Part shown: positions 28,301-35,651 of the stretch, in pieces
Layout: each line of letters opens with the position of its first letter
Numbering within the stretch: position 1 is the stretch's first letter
Origin: Nonomuraea gerenzanensis
GTDB lineage: Bacteria > Actinomycetota > Actinomycetes > Streptosporangiales > Streptosporangiaceae
Reading direction: 5' to 3'
Assembly: GCF_020215645.1 (NCBI RefSeq)
Contig: NZ_CP084058.1
Location: forward strand, 9,424,001 to 9,488,000
DNA: 64,000 bases
The notes under the pieces: model-generated
Seen by the model: only the letters and a program-made list of their open reading frames with translations
Told to the model about the DNA's origin: nothing
Databases searched by the model: none
Position numbers and translations under genes: made by a program

Positions 28301-29290
28301 GTGAGAGTGATCACCGAACCCGGGACGGCCGGCGAGCAGGAAGCACGCCCCCGGGTGGCCGTCTCCAGCTGCCTGCTGGGCGAGGAGGTCAGGTACAACG
28401 GCGGGCACAGCCGCGACCGCTTCCTGACCGGCGACCTCGACCCGTACGTGGACTGGGTGCCCGTCTGCCCCGAGATGGAGGCGGGCCTGGGCACCCCGCG
28501 CGAGACCCTGCGGCAGGAGCGCTCCGACGACGGCCCCCGCCTGGTGACCCGGCAGACGCGGGTGGACCTGACCGACCGCATGACCGAGCTGGCCGGCCGC
28601 CGCGCCGCCGAGCTCGCGCGGCTCGACGTGGACGGGTACGTGTTCAAGGCCAAGAGCCCCACCTGCGGCATCCACGGCGTGCCCGTCTACCGGGCCGACG
28701 GCACCCCGGCCGACCGGCGCAACAGGGGCCTGTTCAGCGGGATCGTCATGGAGCGCAGCCCGCTGCTGCCGGTGGAGGACGAGGGCAGGCTGCACGACGC
28801 GCTGCTGCGGGAGAGCTTCGTGGAGCGCGTCTTCGCGCACGCCAGGCTCCGCGCCCTGCTCTCGGCGGACTGGCGGCCACGCGACCTCGTCACCTTCCAC
28901 GCCCGGCACAAGATGCAACTGCTCGCCCACGACCCCCAGCTCTACCGCACGGCGGGCCGCGTGGTGGCGGCGGCGGGCGGCCATCCGCGCGCCGAGGTGG
29001 CCGCCCGCTACACCGACGCCTTCCAGCGCACGCTCTCCACCAAGGCCACCACGGGCAAGAACGTCAACGTGCTGCAGCACTGCCTGGGCATGCTCGTCCT
29101 GGACCCGGTCAGGCGGGCCGACCTGGTGGACGTCATCGACGCCTATCAGGCGGGCCTGGTGCCGCTGAGCGTGCCCACGACGCTGCTGCGCCACCACGCC
29201 CGCGGGGAGGCCGCCGCGTACGTGCGCGACCAGACCTACTTCTCCCCCTTCCCCGACGCCCTGCGGCTGCGCCACCACGTCCCCCGCTAG
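28301..29290 (+). CDS. DUF523-DUF1722 (YbgA-like) fusion protein
   Basis: 329 residues. The N-terminal DUF523 domain (about 15-155) has VAVSSCLLGEEVRYNGG, CPEMEAGLGTPRE and KAKSPTCGI with conserved cysteines. The C-terminal DUF1722/YbgA domain (about 175-325) has LVTFHARHKMQLLAHDP and a closing YFSPFPDALRLR. This two-domain architecture is known in many bacteria; a metal or nucleic-acid role has been suggested, but the function is unproven. The start is GTG at 28301 or 28307. The NUDIX gene follows after 11 nt. Confidence 0.85.
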   Translation: MRVITEPGTAGEQEARPRVAVSSCLLGEEVRYNGGHSRDRFLTGDLDPYVDWVPVCPEMEAGLGTPRETLRQERSDDGPRLVTRQTRVDLTDRMTELAGRRAAELARLDVDGYVFKAKSPTCGIHGVPVYRADGTPADRRNRGLFSGIVMERSPLLPVEDEGRLHDALLRESFVERVFAHARLRALLSADWRPRDLVTFHARHKMQLLAHDPQLYRTAGRVVAAAGGHPRAEVAARYTDAFQRTLSTKATTGKNVNVLQHCLGMLVLDPVRRADLVDVIDAYQAGLVPLSVPTTLLRHHARGEAAAYVRDQTYFSPFPDALRLRHHVPR

Positions 29291-29301
29291 CCTCTGCGGG
29301 C

Positions 29302-29745
29302 ATGAGCGACATCGACGAGCGCCCCGCCGCGCGCGTGGTCTGCCTCGACCGCGACGGGCGGGTGCTGCTGATGCACTGGTACGACCACGTGGCGGGCGCC
29401 GAGGTCTGGGAGCCGCCGGGCGGCAGGCTGGAGCCAGGCGAGACCCCGCTGGAGGCGGCCAGGCGGGAGCTGACCGAGGAGACCGGCCTGCCCGGCTCGG
29501 CGGTGCTGGACCGGCACGTCGAGGTCGACAGGGACTTCCGGTGGCTGGGGACGCGGTTCGTCAAGCGCGAGGTGTTCTACCTGGCGAGGTTCGACGGGGA
29601 GCGGCCGGCGGTGGATCCGGGCGAGCTGACGCAGGAGGAGAGCGCGGCCTTCCGCGGCCACGTGTGGGCCGAGGAGCTGCCCCCGGGCGTCGAGCCGCCG
29701 GAGCTGGCGCAGGTGGTCGAGCGGCTCACGCGAGATCTCCGGTGA
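29302..29745 (+). CDS. NUDIX hydrolase
   Basis: 147 residues with a complete Nudix box, GGRLEPGETPLEAARRELTEE followed by TGL, which supplies the glutamates for metal-dependent cleavage of nucleoside diphosphate-linked compounds. N-terminal strand RVVCLDRDGRVLLMHW. The substrate cannot be predicted. TAGCCT lies 8 nt before the ATG, slightly long for a leaderless start. Probably co-expressed with the preceding DUF523 gene. Confidence 0.92.
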   Translation: MSDIDERPAARVVCLDRDGRVLLMHWYDHVAGAEVWEPPGGRLEPGETPLEAARRELTEETGLPGSAVLDRHVEVDRDFRWLGTRFVKREVFYLARFDGERPAVDPGELTQEESAAFRGHVWAEELPPGVEPPELAQVVERLTRDLR

Positions 29746-29764
29746 CTCCTGGCCCGCCCGGGGC

Positions 29765-30535
29765 TCAGACGCCCAGCTCCTCCAGCGTCGTCGTCATCAG
29801 CCCGCGCAGCAGCGTGCCGCACACCTTCTCGTGCTCCGCCTCCACCGGCAGCCCCTTGCCCACCCGCTCGCGGTAGGTGTCACGCTCGTGCGCGACGGTG
29901 TAGGGCAGCGCGGTCATCGCGACGATCACGCTCACCCTGGTGCCGCCGCGCGGCTGGACCGCCACGGCGTGCGTGCGCAGGCAGGTCTCGTCGGGGGCGC
30001 CGTACCAGCCGCACTTGACCGCCGACTCCGGCCAGCCCAGCGCCTCCCGCGCGCCGAACGCCTGCGGCTCCGCCACCTGCCCCATCCAGTCGAGCACGCT
30101 GCCGGCCACCGGGTCGCCGGCCAGGGCCGCCTGGGCGAGCGCCGCGTAGGCGGCGGCCACCTCCGCCGCCGTGACCTCGACGGAGCCGAACCTGGACAGG
30201 TCGCCGTTGGGCAGCGCCCAGACCACGCCCGTGCGCTCGCGCAGGTCGTCGAGGATGACGCGGGGGCCGACCGCGAGCCACAGGTTGAGCGTGTCGGCGT
30301 TGGAGGAGACGACGACGGCCGGCTCCGCGTGGCGGCGCCAGCGCTCCGCGTCGGCCACGCGGGCGGCGCTCACCCACGCGTACAGGGGCTTGAGCAGGGA
30401 GGCGCAGCGCAGCCGGGTCATGCCCGAGCTGAAGCTCACCGCCCGGGCGGGCGGCCCGCCGTAGCCACGCCTGATGCCCGCCGCCTGGGCGGTGGCACTG
30501 TGATCGAGGTCCTCTAGCAGCTCGTTGAAGCCCAC
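29765..30535 (-). CDS. Penicillin-recognising-fold protein (beta-lactamase-like)
   Basis: 256 residues with the three motifs of the serine beta-lactamase/PBP fold: SLLK (SxxK) in CASLLKPLYAW, SSNADTLNLW (SxN), and VKCGWYG where K-T/S-G is usual (Cys replaces Ser/Thr). No signal peptide is seen, so it may be cytoplasmic, which is odd for this fold. The start GTG at 30535 is set by TACGGT 7 nt upstream. Enzymatic activity is uncertain given the altered third motif. Convergent with the NUDIX gene, 19 nt apart. Confidence 0.78.
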   Translation of the reverse strand: MGFNELLEDLDHSATAQAAGIRRGYGGPPARAVSFSSGMTRLRCASLLKPLYAWVSAARVADAERWRRHAEPAVVVSSNADTLNLWLAVGPRVILDDLRERTGVVWALPNGDLSRFGSVEVTAAEVAAAYAALAQAALAGDPVAGSVLDWMGQVAEPQAFGAREALGWPESAVKCGWYGAPDETCLRTHAVAVQPRGGTRVSVIVAMTALPYTVAHERDTYRERVGKGLPVEAEHEKVCGTLLRGLMTTTLEELGV

Positions 30536-30548
30536 GCACCCCACCGTA
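30536..30548 (-). promoter_or_regulatory. Leaderless-type -10 (TACGGT, minus strand)
   Basis: On the minus strand TACGGT (30548-30543), 7 nt, then GTG at 30535. It lies partly inside the short gap after the TetR gene. Confidence 0.45.
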
Positions 30549-30551
30549 GAC

Positions 30552-31178
30552 CTACGGAGGGCTTCCCCAGCGCTGTTCGTACCACTCCATGGTCGGCGCC
30601 GGGCCCGGCAGCTCGGTCAGGCCCGGCGCGCGCAGGCCGTCGAGGGCGATGGCCAGCAGGCGCTGCTTGACGTGCTCGTGCTCCGGGCGGGGCGGCCCCG
30701 CAGCCGGGCGGCTGAACTGCTCCATGAGCAGCGAGACGTCCAGCATGCTCACGTCGCTCCTGAGCACGCCGGCCTCGTGCGCGCGGGCCACCAGCCGCTC
30801 GGCGGCCTCGTCGGCGCGGCGGGAGGTGCGCCACATCTCCTCGGTGACCTCGATGGTGCCCGCGACCGGTGCCAGCGCGCCCGCCCTGTTGGCCACGCAG
30901 GTGCGGACGTACAGCGCCAGGCCCTCCCACGGGTCCGGCTCCGCCAGCCCCGCCTCCGCCGCCTCCACGACCCGCTCCATGGCGATCAGGCACAGGCGCT
31001 GGAGCAGCTCCTCCTTGGTGCGGTAGCGGCGGTAGAGGCTGCCCATGCCGACGCCCGCCTGCTTGGCGATGGCCGACACGGGCGCGTCGAAGCCCTGCGT
31101 GGTGAACACCTCGTGCGCCGCGCTCAGCAGCCGCAGATCGTTGCGTGCCGCCTCGGCCTGCCTGCCGCGTGTGCCCAT
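30552..31178 (-). CDS. TetR-family transcriptional regulator
   Basis: 208 residues. N-terminal helix-turn-helix (about 14-60): LLSAAHEVFTTQGFDAPVSA, then IAKQAGVGMGSLYRRYRTKEELLQ. The C-terminal ligand domain is all-helical with a WEGLALYVRTCVANRAG segment; the protein ends in a proline-rich tail. Target unknown; the only same-strand neighbour upstream is the TPR/membrane-protein operon, 42 nt away, so it may be co-transcribed with it. Confidence 0.9.
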   Translation of the reverse strand: MGTRGRQAEAARNDLRLLSAAHEVFTTQGFDAPVSAIAKQAGVGMGSLYRRYRTKEELLQRLCLIAMERVVEAAEAGLAEPDPWEGLALYVRTCVANRAGALAPVAGTIEVTEEMWRTSRRADEAAERLVARAHEAGVLRSDVSMLDVSLLMEQFSRPAAGPPRPEHEHVKQRLLAIALDGLRAPGLTELPGPAPTMEWYEQRWGSPP

Positions 31179-31220
31179 GCGCTACAGGATATTCAGGGTC
31201 GCACGCCGGGTCGCACGGCG

Positions 31221-31673
31221 TCAGAAGCCGTGGCGGGTGAGTGCCGCCGCGAGCGCCACCGGCAGCAGCGCCACCACGGCGAACGCGATCGCCGCCCGCA
31301 TCCGCCGGGAGACCCCGACCTCCGTCACGAACGCCGCCAGCGCCCCCGCCACGGCGAACGCCGCCCCTGCCACGGCCGCGTCGGCGAGCGACGACGGCCA
31401 CGAGGGCAGCGACTCCCCCGCCAGCCGGAACACGATCAGCACCCCGGCCGCCGTGAGCGCCACCCGCCGCCCGGGCCGTACCGCCACCCGCTCCAGCGCG
31501 TACACGGCTCCGGCGAGCAGCACCAGGCTGATCACCACGACGACGCCGACGGCCGGCACCAGGCAGCCCCAGTCCTCGCAGCCGACGCCGGCCCAGGCCA
31601 GCCGTACCGTGGCCCACCACAACACGCCGAGCGCGGCGCACACCGCGGCCGCTCGCCCTGTTCGCCCCCTCAT
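31221..31673 (-). CDS. Four-helix membrane protein in the TPR operon
   Basis: 150 residues with about four membrane helices (AVCAALGVLWWATVRLA, VVVVISLVLLAGAVYAL, VAGAAFAVAGALAAF, AFAVVALLPVALAAAL) and an external-looking loop with two cysteines (GVGCEDWGCLVP). Its ATG overlaps the TPR gene's stop as ATGA, so the two are translationally coupled. Not a recognised transporter family. By context it may be the membrane partner of the TPR protein. Confidence 0.75.
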   Translation of the reverse strand: MRGRTGRAAAVCAALGVLWWATVRLAWAGVGCEDWGCLVPAVGVVVVISLVLLAGAVYALERVAVRPGRRVALTAAGVLIVFRLAGESLPSWPSSLADAAVAGAAFAVAGALAAFVTEVGVSRRMRAAIAFAVVALLPVALAAALTRHGF

Positions 31674-33397
31674 ACACCAATGCTCCCATCAGCCGTGCCT
31701 GCCGCCCGATGGTCGTCCGCCTCCGCCTCGGCATGGCGGCCGAGGGCGCGCAGGGCGACCGCGCGGTTGGCGTACAGGTCGGACTGGGGTCGCAGCCCGA
31801 TGGCGTGCGTCAGGTCGTCCACCGCGCCTTCCAGGTCGCCGGTGGCGTACCGGAGCACGCCCCTGCTCCCCCAGGCGGCGACCAGCCCCGGCGCCCGCTC
31901 CAGGGCCTGCTCCAGCGCCGTCCCGGCCTCCCTGTAGCGGCCCGCCGCCGTCTCCAGCTGGCCCAGCACCGTCAGCAGGAACGGGTTGCCCGGCGCGAGC
32001 CGCAGCCCGGTCTCGACGTCGGCCCTGGCCTCCTCGTCCCGTTCGCAGCCGGCCAGCAGCCCGGCGCGGTTGATGTAGGCGTCCAGGTAGCCGGGGTCGA
32101 GCTCGATCACCCGCCCCAGGTCCGCCAGCGCGGCCTCGACGTCCCCCTGCACGGCGCACAGCTCGGCGCGGTTGTAGTGCGCCTCCGGCAACGGCGGCCC
32201 GGCCCGCATGGCCTGCTCGAAGTCGGCCTCCGCCTCCTCGTGGCGGCCCAGCTTGAACAGCAGGTTGCCTCGTTCCAGGTACTGGTCGGGAAAGCCGGGA
32301 TCGATGGCGATCGCCGCCCCGTAGTCCTCCAGCGCCTCCTTGGTCCTGCCCAGCGCGGCCAGGAGCTGCGCCCGGTTGGCCAGCAGCACCATCCGGTGCG
32401 GCCGGTGGCGCTCCCCCAGCTCGCCGGCCAGCTCGATGGCCGACTCCACCAGCGTCAGCGCGGCGTCGAGGCGACCCTGCCGCAGCTCGATCAGCGCCAG
32501 GCCGTTGCGGTCGAAGCCGAGCTTGAAGGCCCGCTCGGCGGGGTCGGGCAGGATCGTGGAGATCGCGATGGCCTCGTTGATCCAGGCCCTGGCCCTGGTC
32601 AGGTCGCGGCGCGCGGGATCGGGGTGCCGGGCGTCGAGCATGGCGGTGCCGTACGCCGCCGCCGCGTGCATCGCCGGGTCCTGGCTGGACAGGCGCACCA
32701 GGTCCCAGATCGCGCGGGCCTCGTCGGTGCGCCCGAGTCCGCCGAGTGCGGTCGCGGTGCGCTGGGCGAAGCGCCACCAGCTCGGCTCGCCCGGCGGCGT
32801 GCGTGCCATGCCGCGCTCCCCCAGCTCGGCCACGGCGTGCAGGAAGCCCTCGCGCGTGCAGCGGTCGACCAGCTCCCACAGCTCGTCGGCGCCGCGGGTG
32901 TCGGGCGGCGGCTCGGGGCCGCCGGAGTACAGCATGATCGTGAGAGTGGCGGGCGGGATCCGCCGCGTCATGACGTCCAGCAGCTCGGTGTCCGTGGGGT
33001 CGGCCGCGTCGGTGTTGCACACGGCGATCGCCCGCCCCGGGCGTACGGCGTCGCGGACGAACTCCGCGATCCCGTTGGCCAGCCGCAGCGTGCGGCGGGG
33101 CGCGGGCACGAGGATGCGCTCCTCGTCGGGCAGCTCCATGTCGATCGTGACCCGCGTGGGCCGCACGGTCCCGGCCAGCCGGGGTGCGGCCGCCAGGATC
33201 TCGATGTCGTGCGCGGCCACCAGCTCAGGCGAGCGCCGCAGCACGGCCGGCACCAGCCGGCCCAGCAGCTCGGCGGCGAAGGTATAGGGGCCGTGCGGCC
33301 GACGATGCGCGTCCATCAACGGCGTCAGCAGCCGCACGGCCCCCCATCGGGCGGGTGGTTCGCCCTGGACCCTGAGGTGGGACCTCTCCTCAGTCAC
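31670..33397 (-). CDS. TPR protein with degenerate STAND-like N-terminus
   Basis: 575 residues. About residues 250-560 form a run of tetratricopeptide repeats (for example DYGAAIAIDPGFPDQYLERG, VIELDPGYLDAYINRAGLL). The first 190 residues resemble the ATPase part of STAND/LuxR-type regulators but without a P-loop: VRPGRAIAVCNTDAADPTDT stands where a Walker B-type DDLHWADP would be. The GTG start overlaps the stop of a 24-codon gene (GTGA), and its own stop overlaps the next gene (ATGA). A scaffold or peptide-handling role is suggested by the context, not shown. Confidence 0.8.
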   Translation of the reverse strand: MTEERSHLRVQGEPPARWGAVRLLTPLMDAHRRPHGPYTFAAELLGRLVPAVLRRSPELVAAHDIEILAAAPRLAGTVRPTRVTIDMELPDEERILVPAPRRTLRLANGIAEFVRDAVRPGRAIAVCNTDAADPTDTELLDVMTRRIPPATLTIMLYSGGPEPPPDTRGADELWELVDRCTREGFLHAVAELGERGMARTPPGEPSWWRFAQRTATALGGLGRTDEARAIWDLVRLSSQDPAMHAAAAYGTAMLDARHPDPARRDLTRARAWINEAIAISTILPDPAERAFKLGFDRNGLALIELRQGRLDAALTLVESAIELAGELGERHRPHRMVLLANRAQLLAALGRTKEALEDYGAAIAIDPGFPDQYLERGNLLFKLGRHEEAEADFEQAMRAGPPLPEAHYNRAELCAVQGDVEAALADLGRVIELDPGYLDAYINRAGLLAGCERDEEARADVETGLRLAPGNPFLLTVLGQLETAAGRYREAGTALEQALERAPGLVAAWGSRGVLRYATGDLEGAVDDLTHAIGLRPQSDLYANRAVALRALGRHAEAEADDHRAAGTADGSIGV

Positions 33398-33468
33398 CCC
33401 TTGTGAATGACGCTGGAGGTCCCAGCCAGCCTCGCGGTTCCAGGCTTGCGGACGACGATGCGCTTCAT
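33394..33468 (-). CDS. 24-residue basic peptide coupled to the TPR gene
   Basis: Short frame with a near-ideal ribosome site (GGAGAGG, 5 nt before the ATG) and a promoter 30 nt upstream. The product begins MKRIVVRKPGTARL and ends SSVIHKG: strongly basic first half, Ser/Thr-rich second half, no cysteine. Its TGA overlaps the GTG start of the TPR gene. It could be a precursor or signal peptide handled by the TPR protein, or a leader that controls TPR translation. No modifying enzyme is adjacent, so neither can be decided here. Confidence 0.6.
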   Translation of the reverse strand: MKRIVVRKPGTARLAGTSSVIHKG

Positions 33469-33495
33469 GACGTACCTCTCCACTTGGGGTTGAAC

Positions 33496-33527
33496 ACCCA
33501 TTATTGGGTCACCCCACCGAATATCAA
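33496..33527 (-). promoter_or_regulatory. Promoter and dyad for the peptide-TPR operon
   Basis: Minus strand: TTGATA (33527-33522), 18-nt spacer, TAATGG (33503-33498), about 30 nt before the peptide ATG. ACCCA-TTAT-TGGGT (33496-33509) overlaps the -10 and may be an operator. The whole stretch 33480-33600 is visibly AT-richer than the window. Confidence 0.5.
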
Positions 33528-33597
33528 GGTTTATCGCGAATAAGTGGGAGGCTAATGGATAAAATGCAGTTGCCTTTTGTGGGGAATATCTAACCTA

Positions 33598-34845
33598 TTA
33601 GGACCGAAACCACCGCTGCAATCCTGTGGTATGCGCGCGCTCCGATTCCTCCATCAAGTCGCACAGGCACCTGCCGAGCAGCGTGACCGACTGGCAGCAA
33701 CCGGGCCCAGGATGGTTCCTGGCCCGCACGATGTGGGTGGCCCGCTCGATCAGCCGTTCCAGGCTGGGCTCGGAGCCGCCCTTGAGCGAGCGGGTCTGCC
33801 AGGGGCAGGAGGCCGCGTCCGCGCAGGCACTCTTGGCGATGTACGGCGCCGCCCCGCTCGTGAGCCGCAACGGGTCCGCACGCTTGATCCGGTGGCCGGC
33901 GAGCACGCGGGTGGCCCGGCGGGCGACGGCCAGCAGTCGGCGGCGTTCTTTTCCCCGCACCTCACTCCTGGTGGGCAACGCCAGCAACATCGCCCCGGCC
34001 ATCAGCACCCCGCCCACGACCATGCCCCACCCCAGCCGCTCCTGGAACCAGATCACCGCGATCGCGGCGACCCAGAGCGGCTGGGACGACATGAGAATCT
34101 GGCTGGGCACGGCCGGCAGGTGCGCCTGGGCGTGGGAGCGCGCCAGGAAGCCGAGCGCGCACGAGATGACCGACAGGTGCAGCAGGATCATCCAGTCGGC
34201 CGGGGCGACCGGCACGGAGACCCCGTCGCGTACGGCGTAGCCGGCGCTGAGCACGCCGATGGTGAAGAGCTGGATCACCGTCAGCGCGTACGCCGGAAAG
34301 CCGGTGGGCCGCTCCGACAGGCGCCCCAGCAACAGTGTGTGACCGGAGTAGAGAGCGGCGGCGGTGAGCGTGACCACCAGCGCGAGCAGCGAGATCCCGC
34401 GCTCCTCCACCCCGCCGACCAGGGTGAAGACGGCCATGCCCGCCAGCGCCAGCGCGACCCCCGCCCAGATGCGCCGGCGCACCGGCTCCTTGAAGATCAC
34501 CAGCGACAGGATCGGCGTGATCATCACGCTGCACCCCACGGCGAACCCGGAGACCGCCGACGGCAGGCTGCCCAGGGCCATGGCCTGGCCCACCTGCCCC
34601 ACCCCGAACATCACCCCGAGCACGGCCCCGCTGATCCACGTCTGACGTGACAGCCCCCGAAGGCAGCCGGGTCTGATGAGGAACAGCGTCAGGGCGGCCA
34701 GCAGATAGCGCTCGGCGAGCAGATCCTCCACCGGTAACCGGTGGATGAGGTCCTTCATCAGCGGGAAGGCCGACCCCCAAGCGGCGCTGACGAACAACAG
34801 AAGCACGGCTCCCAGAAGGGGGCGGGGAGCGGGCACGTCTGCCAT
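33598..34845 (-). CDS. EamA/DMT-type exporter with long C-terminal extension
   Basis: 415 residues. The first ~300 are a normal drug/metabolite transporter of about ten membrane helices with two EamA halves (AAWGSAFPLMKDLI; SAVSGFAVGCSVMITPILSL; SQPLWVAAIAVIWFQE). After ALPTRSEVRGKERRR a soluble tail of about 110 residues follows, with several cysteines (SACADAASCPW, GPGCCQSV, LGRCLCDLM) and acidic-basic helices. EamA proteins normally end near residue 300, so the tail is an addition. Substrate unknown. ATG start; the promoter lies in 34846-34920. Confidence 0.85.
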   Translation of the reverse strand: MADVPAPRPLLGAVLLLFVSAAWGSAFPLMKDLIHRLPVEDLLAERYLLAALTLFLIRPGCLRGLSRQTWISGAVLGVMFGVGQVGQAMALGSLPSAVSGFAVGCSVMITPILSLVIFKEPVRRRIWAGVALALAGMAVFTLVGGVEERGISLLALVVTLTAAALYSGHTLLLGRLSERPTGFPAYALTVIQLFTIGVLSAGYAVRDGVSVPVAPADWMILLHLSVISCALGFLARSHAQAHLPAVPSQILMSSQPLWVAAIAVIWFQERLGWGMVVGGVLMAGAMLLALPTRSEVRGKERRRLLAVARRATRVLAGHRIKRADPLRLTSGAAPYIAKSACADAASCPWQTRSLKGGSEPSLERLIERATHIVRARNHPGPGCCQSVTLLGRCLCDLMEESERAHTTGLQRWFRS

Positions 34846-35162
34846 AGGGAAAGCATGGCACTACTGTTAGCAGCGCCACATGTACGTTCAGCAGCCGGAG
34901 GTGCTCCCTTACACCTGAGTGGTAAGACCCTCACCCGCGGGTTCGTACATCCTTATCCGTGGAAGCCGCTATACGACCTATCCCGACATTACGCCCATGA
35001 GAATTTCGCGCAAGATGTCAGGCTCCATGGCCGGTCGGACGTCACCCACCGTGACGGCGAAGGCCCGGCGGCGAGATCACGCCGAGCGGCCCCGGGAGAG
35101 CTCACCGGGGGAATCGGTCATTCGGGGCGGCCCCTGGAGGGGAAGGGGTGGGGCCGCGCTGT
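34846..35162. other. 317-nt gap: exporter promoter region and GNAT terminator
   Basis: Holds the upstream region of the exporter gene and the terminator hairpin of the acetyltransferase gene (35127-35157). The middle (34920-35030) is AT-richer. No frame here has convincing coding character. Confidence 0.5.
35127..35157 (-). terminator. Terminator after the XRE-GNAT operon
   Basis: GCGGCCCC / GGGGCCGC, 8-bp perfect stem with a 15-nt loop, 5 nt past the acetyltransferase stop. Confidence 0.6.
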
Positions 35163-35651
35163 TCAGAACTCCAGAACAGCCGGGGGAAGCAGGCGTTTCT
35201 CACCGTAGACGACGGTCAGGCCGCCCACCTGCTCCCTGGACAGCTCGCGCCAGCCCCGGCGTTCGTACAGGGCCAGTGCCGCTTCCTGGTTGAGCGTCGT
35301 GTCACCTCTGACGCTGTGGAACCCGAGCTCCACCGCACGCCGTTCGAGCGCGATGAGCATGGCCGCGCCGAAGCCGCGCCGCTGGAACTCGGGATGGACC
35401 CGCAACCGGCAGATCTCCGCCGTGCCCGTGTCGACGGGTCTCAGCCCGCCCATGGCCACGACCCGCGAGCCGGTCTCCCCGACGAGGAAGTCGCCGCCGC
35501 AGGCCAGGTAGATCTCCTGGATGCGCGGGAAGTCGTCGTCGTAGTAGACGCCGTCACCGGGCATCAGGCCCACTTCGGCGAGGCAGATGCGATGGAGCGC
35601 GAGGATGGTGTCGAGATCCGACCACCGATAGCGTCTGATCGTCAGCTTCAT
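35163..35651 (-). CDS. GNAT-family N-acetyltransferase
   Basis: 162 residues, single GNAT domain: RYRWSDLDTILALHRICLAE at the start, CRLRVHPEFQRRGFGAAM (acetyl-CoA loop QRRGFGA) and LNQEAALALYERRGWREL (motif B). Its ATG overlaps the stop of the XRE regulator gene (ATGA), so the two are translationally coupled and probably work together. Substrate unknown. Confidence 0.92.
   Translation of the reverse strand: MKLTIRRYRWSDLDTILALHRICLAEVGLMPGDGVYYDDDFPRIQEIYLACGGDFLVGETGSRVVAMGGLRPVDTGTAEICRLRVHPEFQRRGFGAAMLIALERRAVELGFHSVRGDTTLNQEAALALYERRGWRELSREQVGGLTVVYGEKRLLPPAVLEF

Noticed and set aside
34860..35120. Short frames in the AT-richer gap before the exporter, including a 16-codon one on the minus strand
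   Set aside because: No ribosome site, no coupling and no coding bias; not reported as genes.
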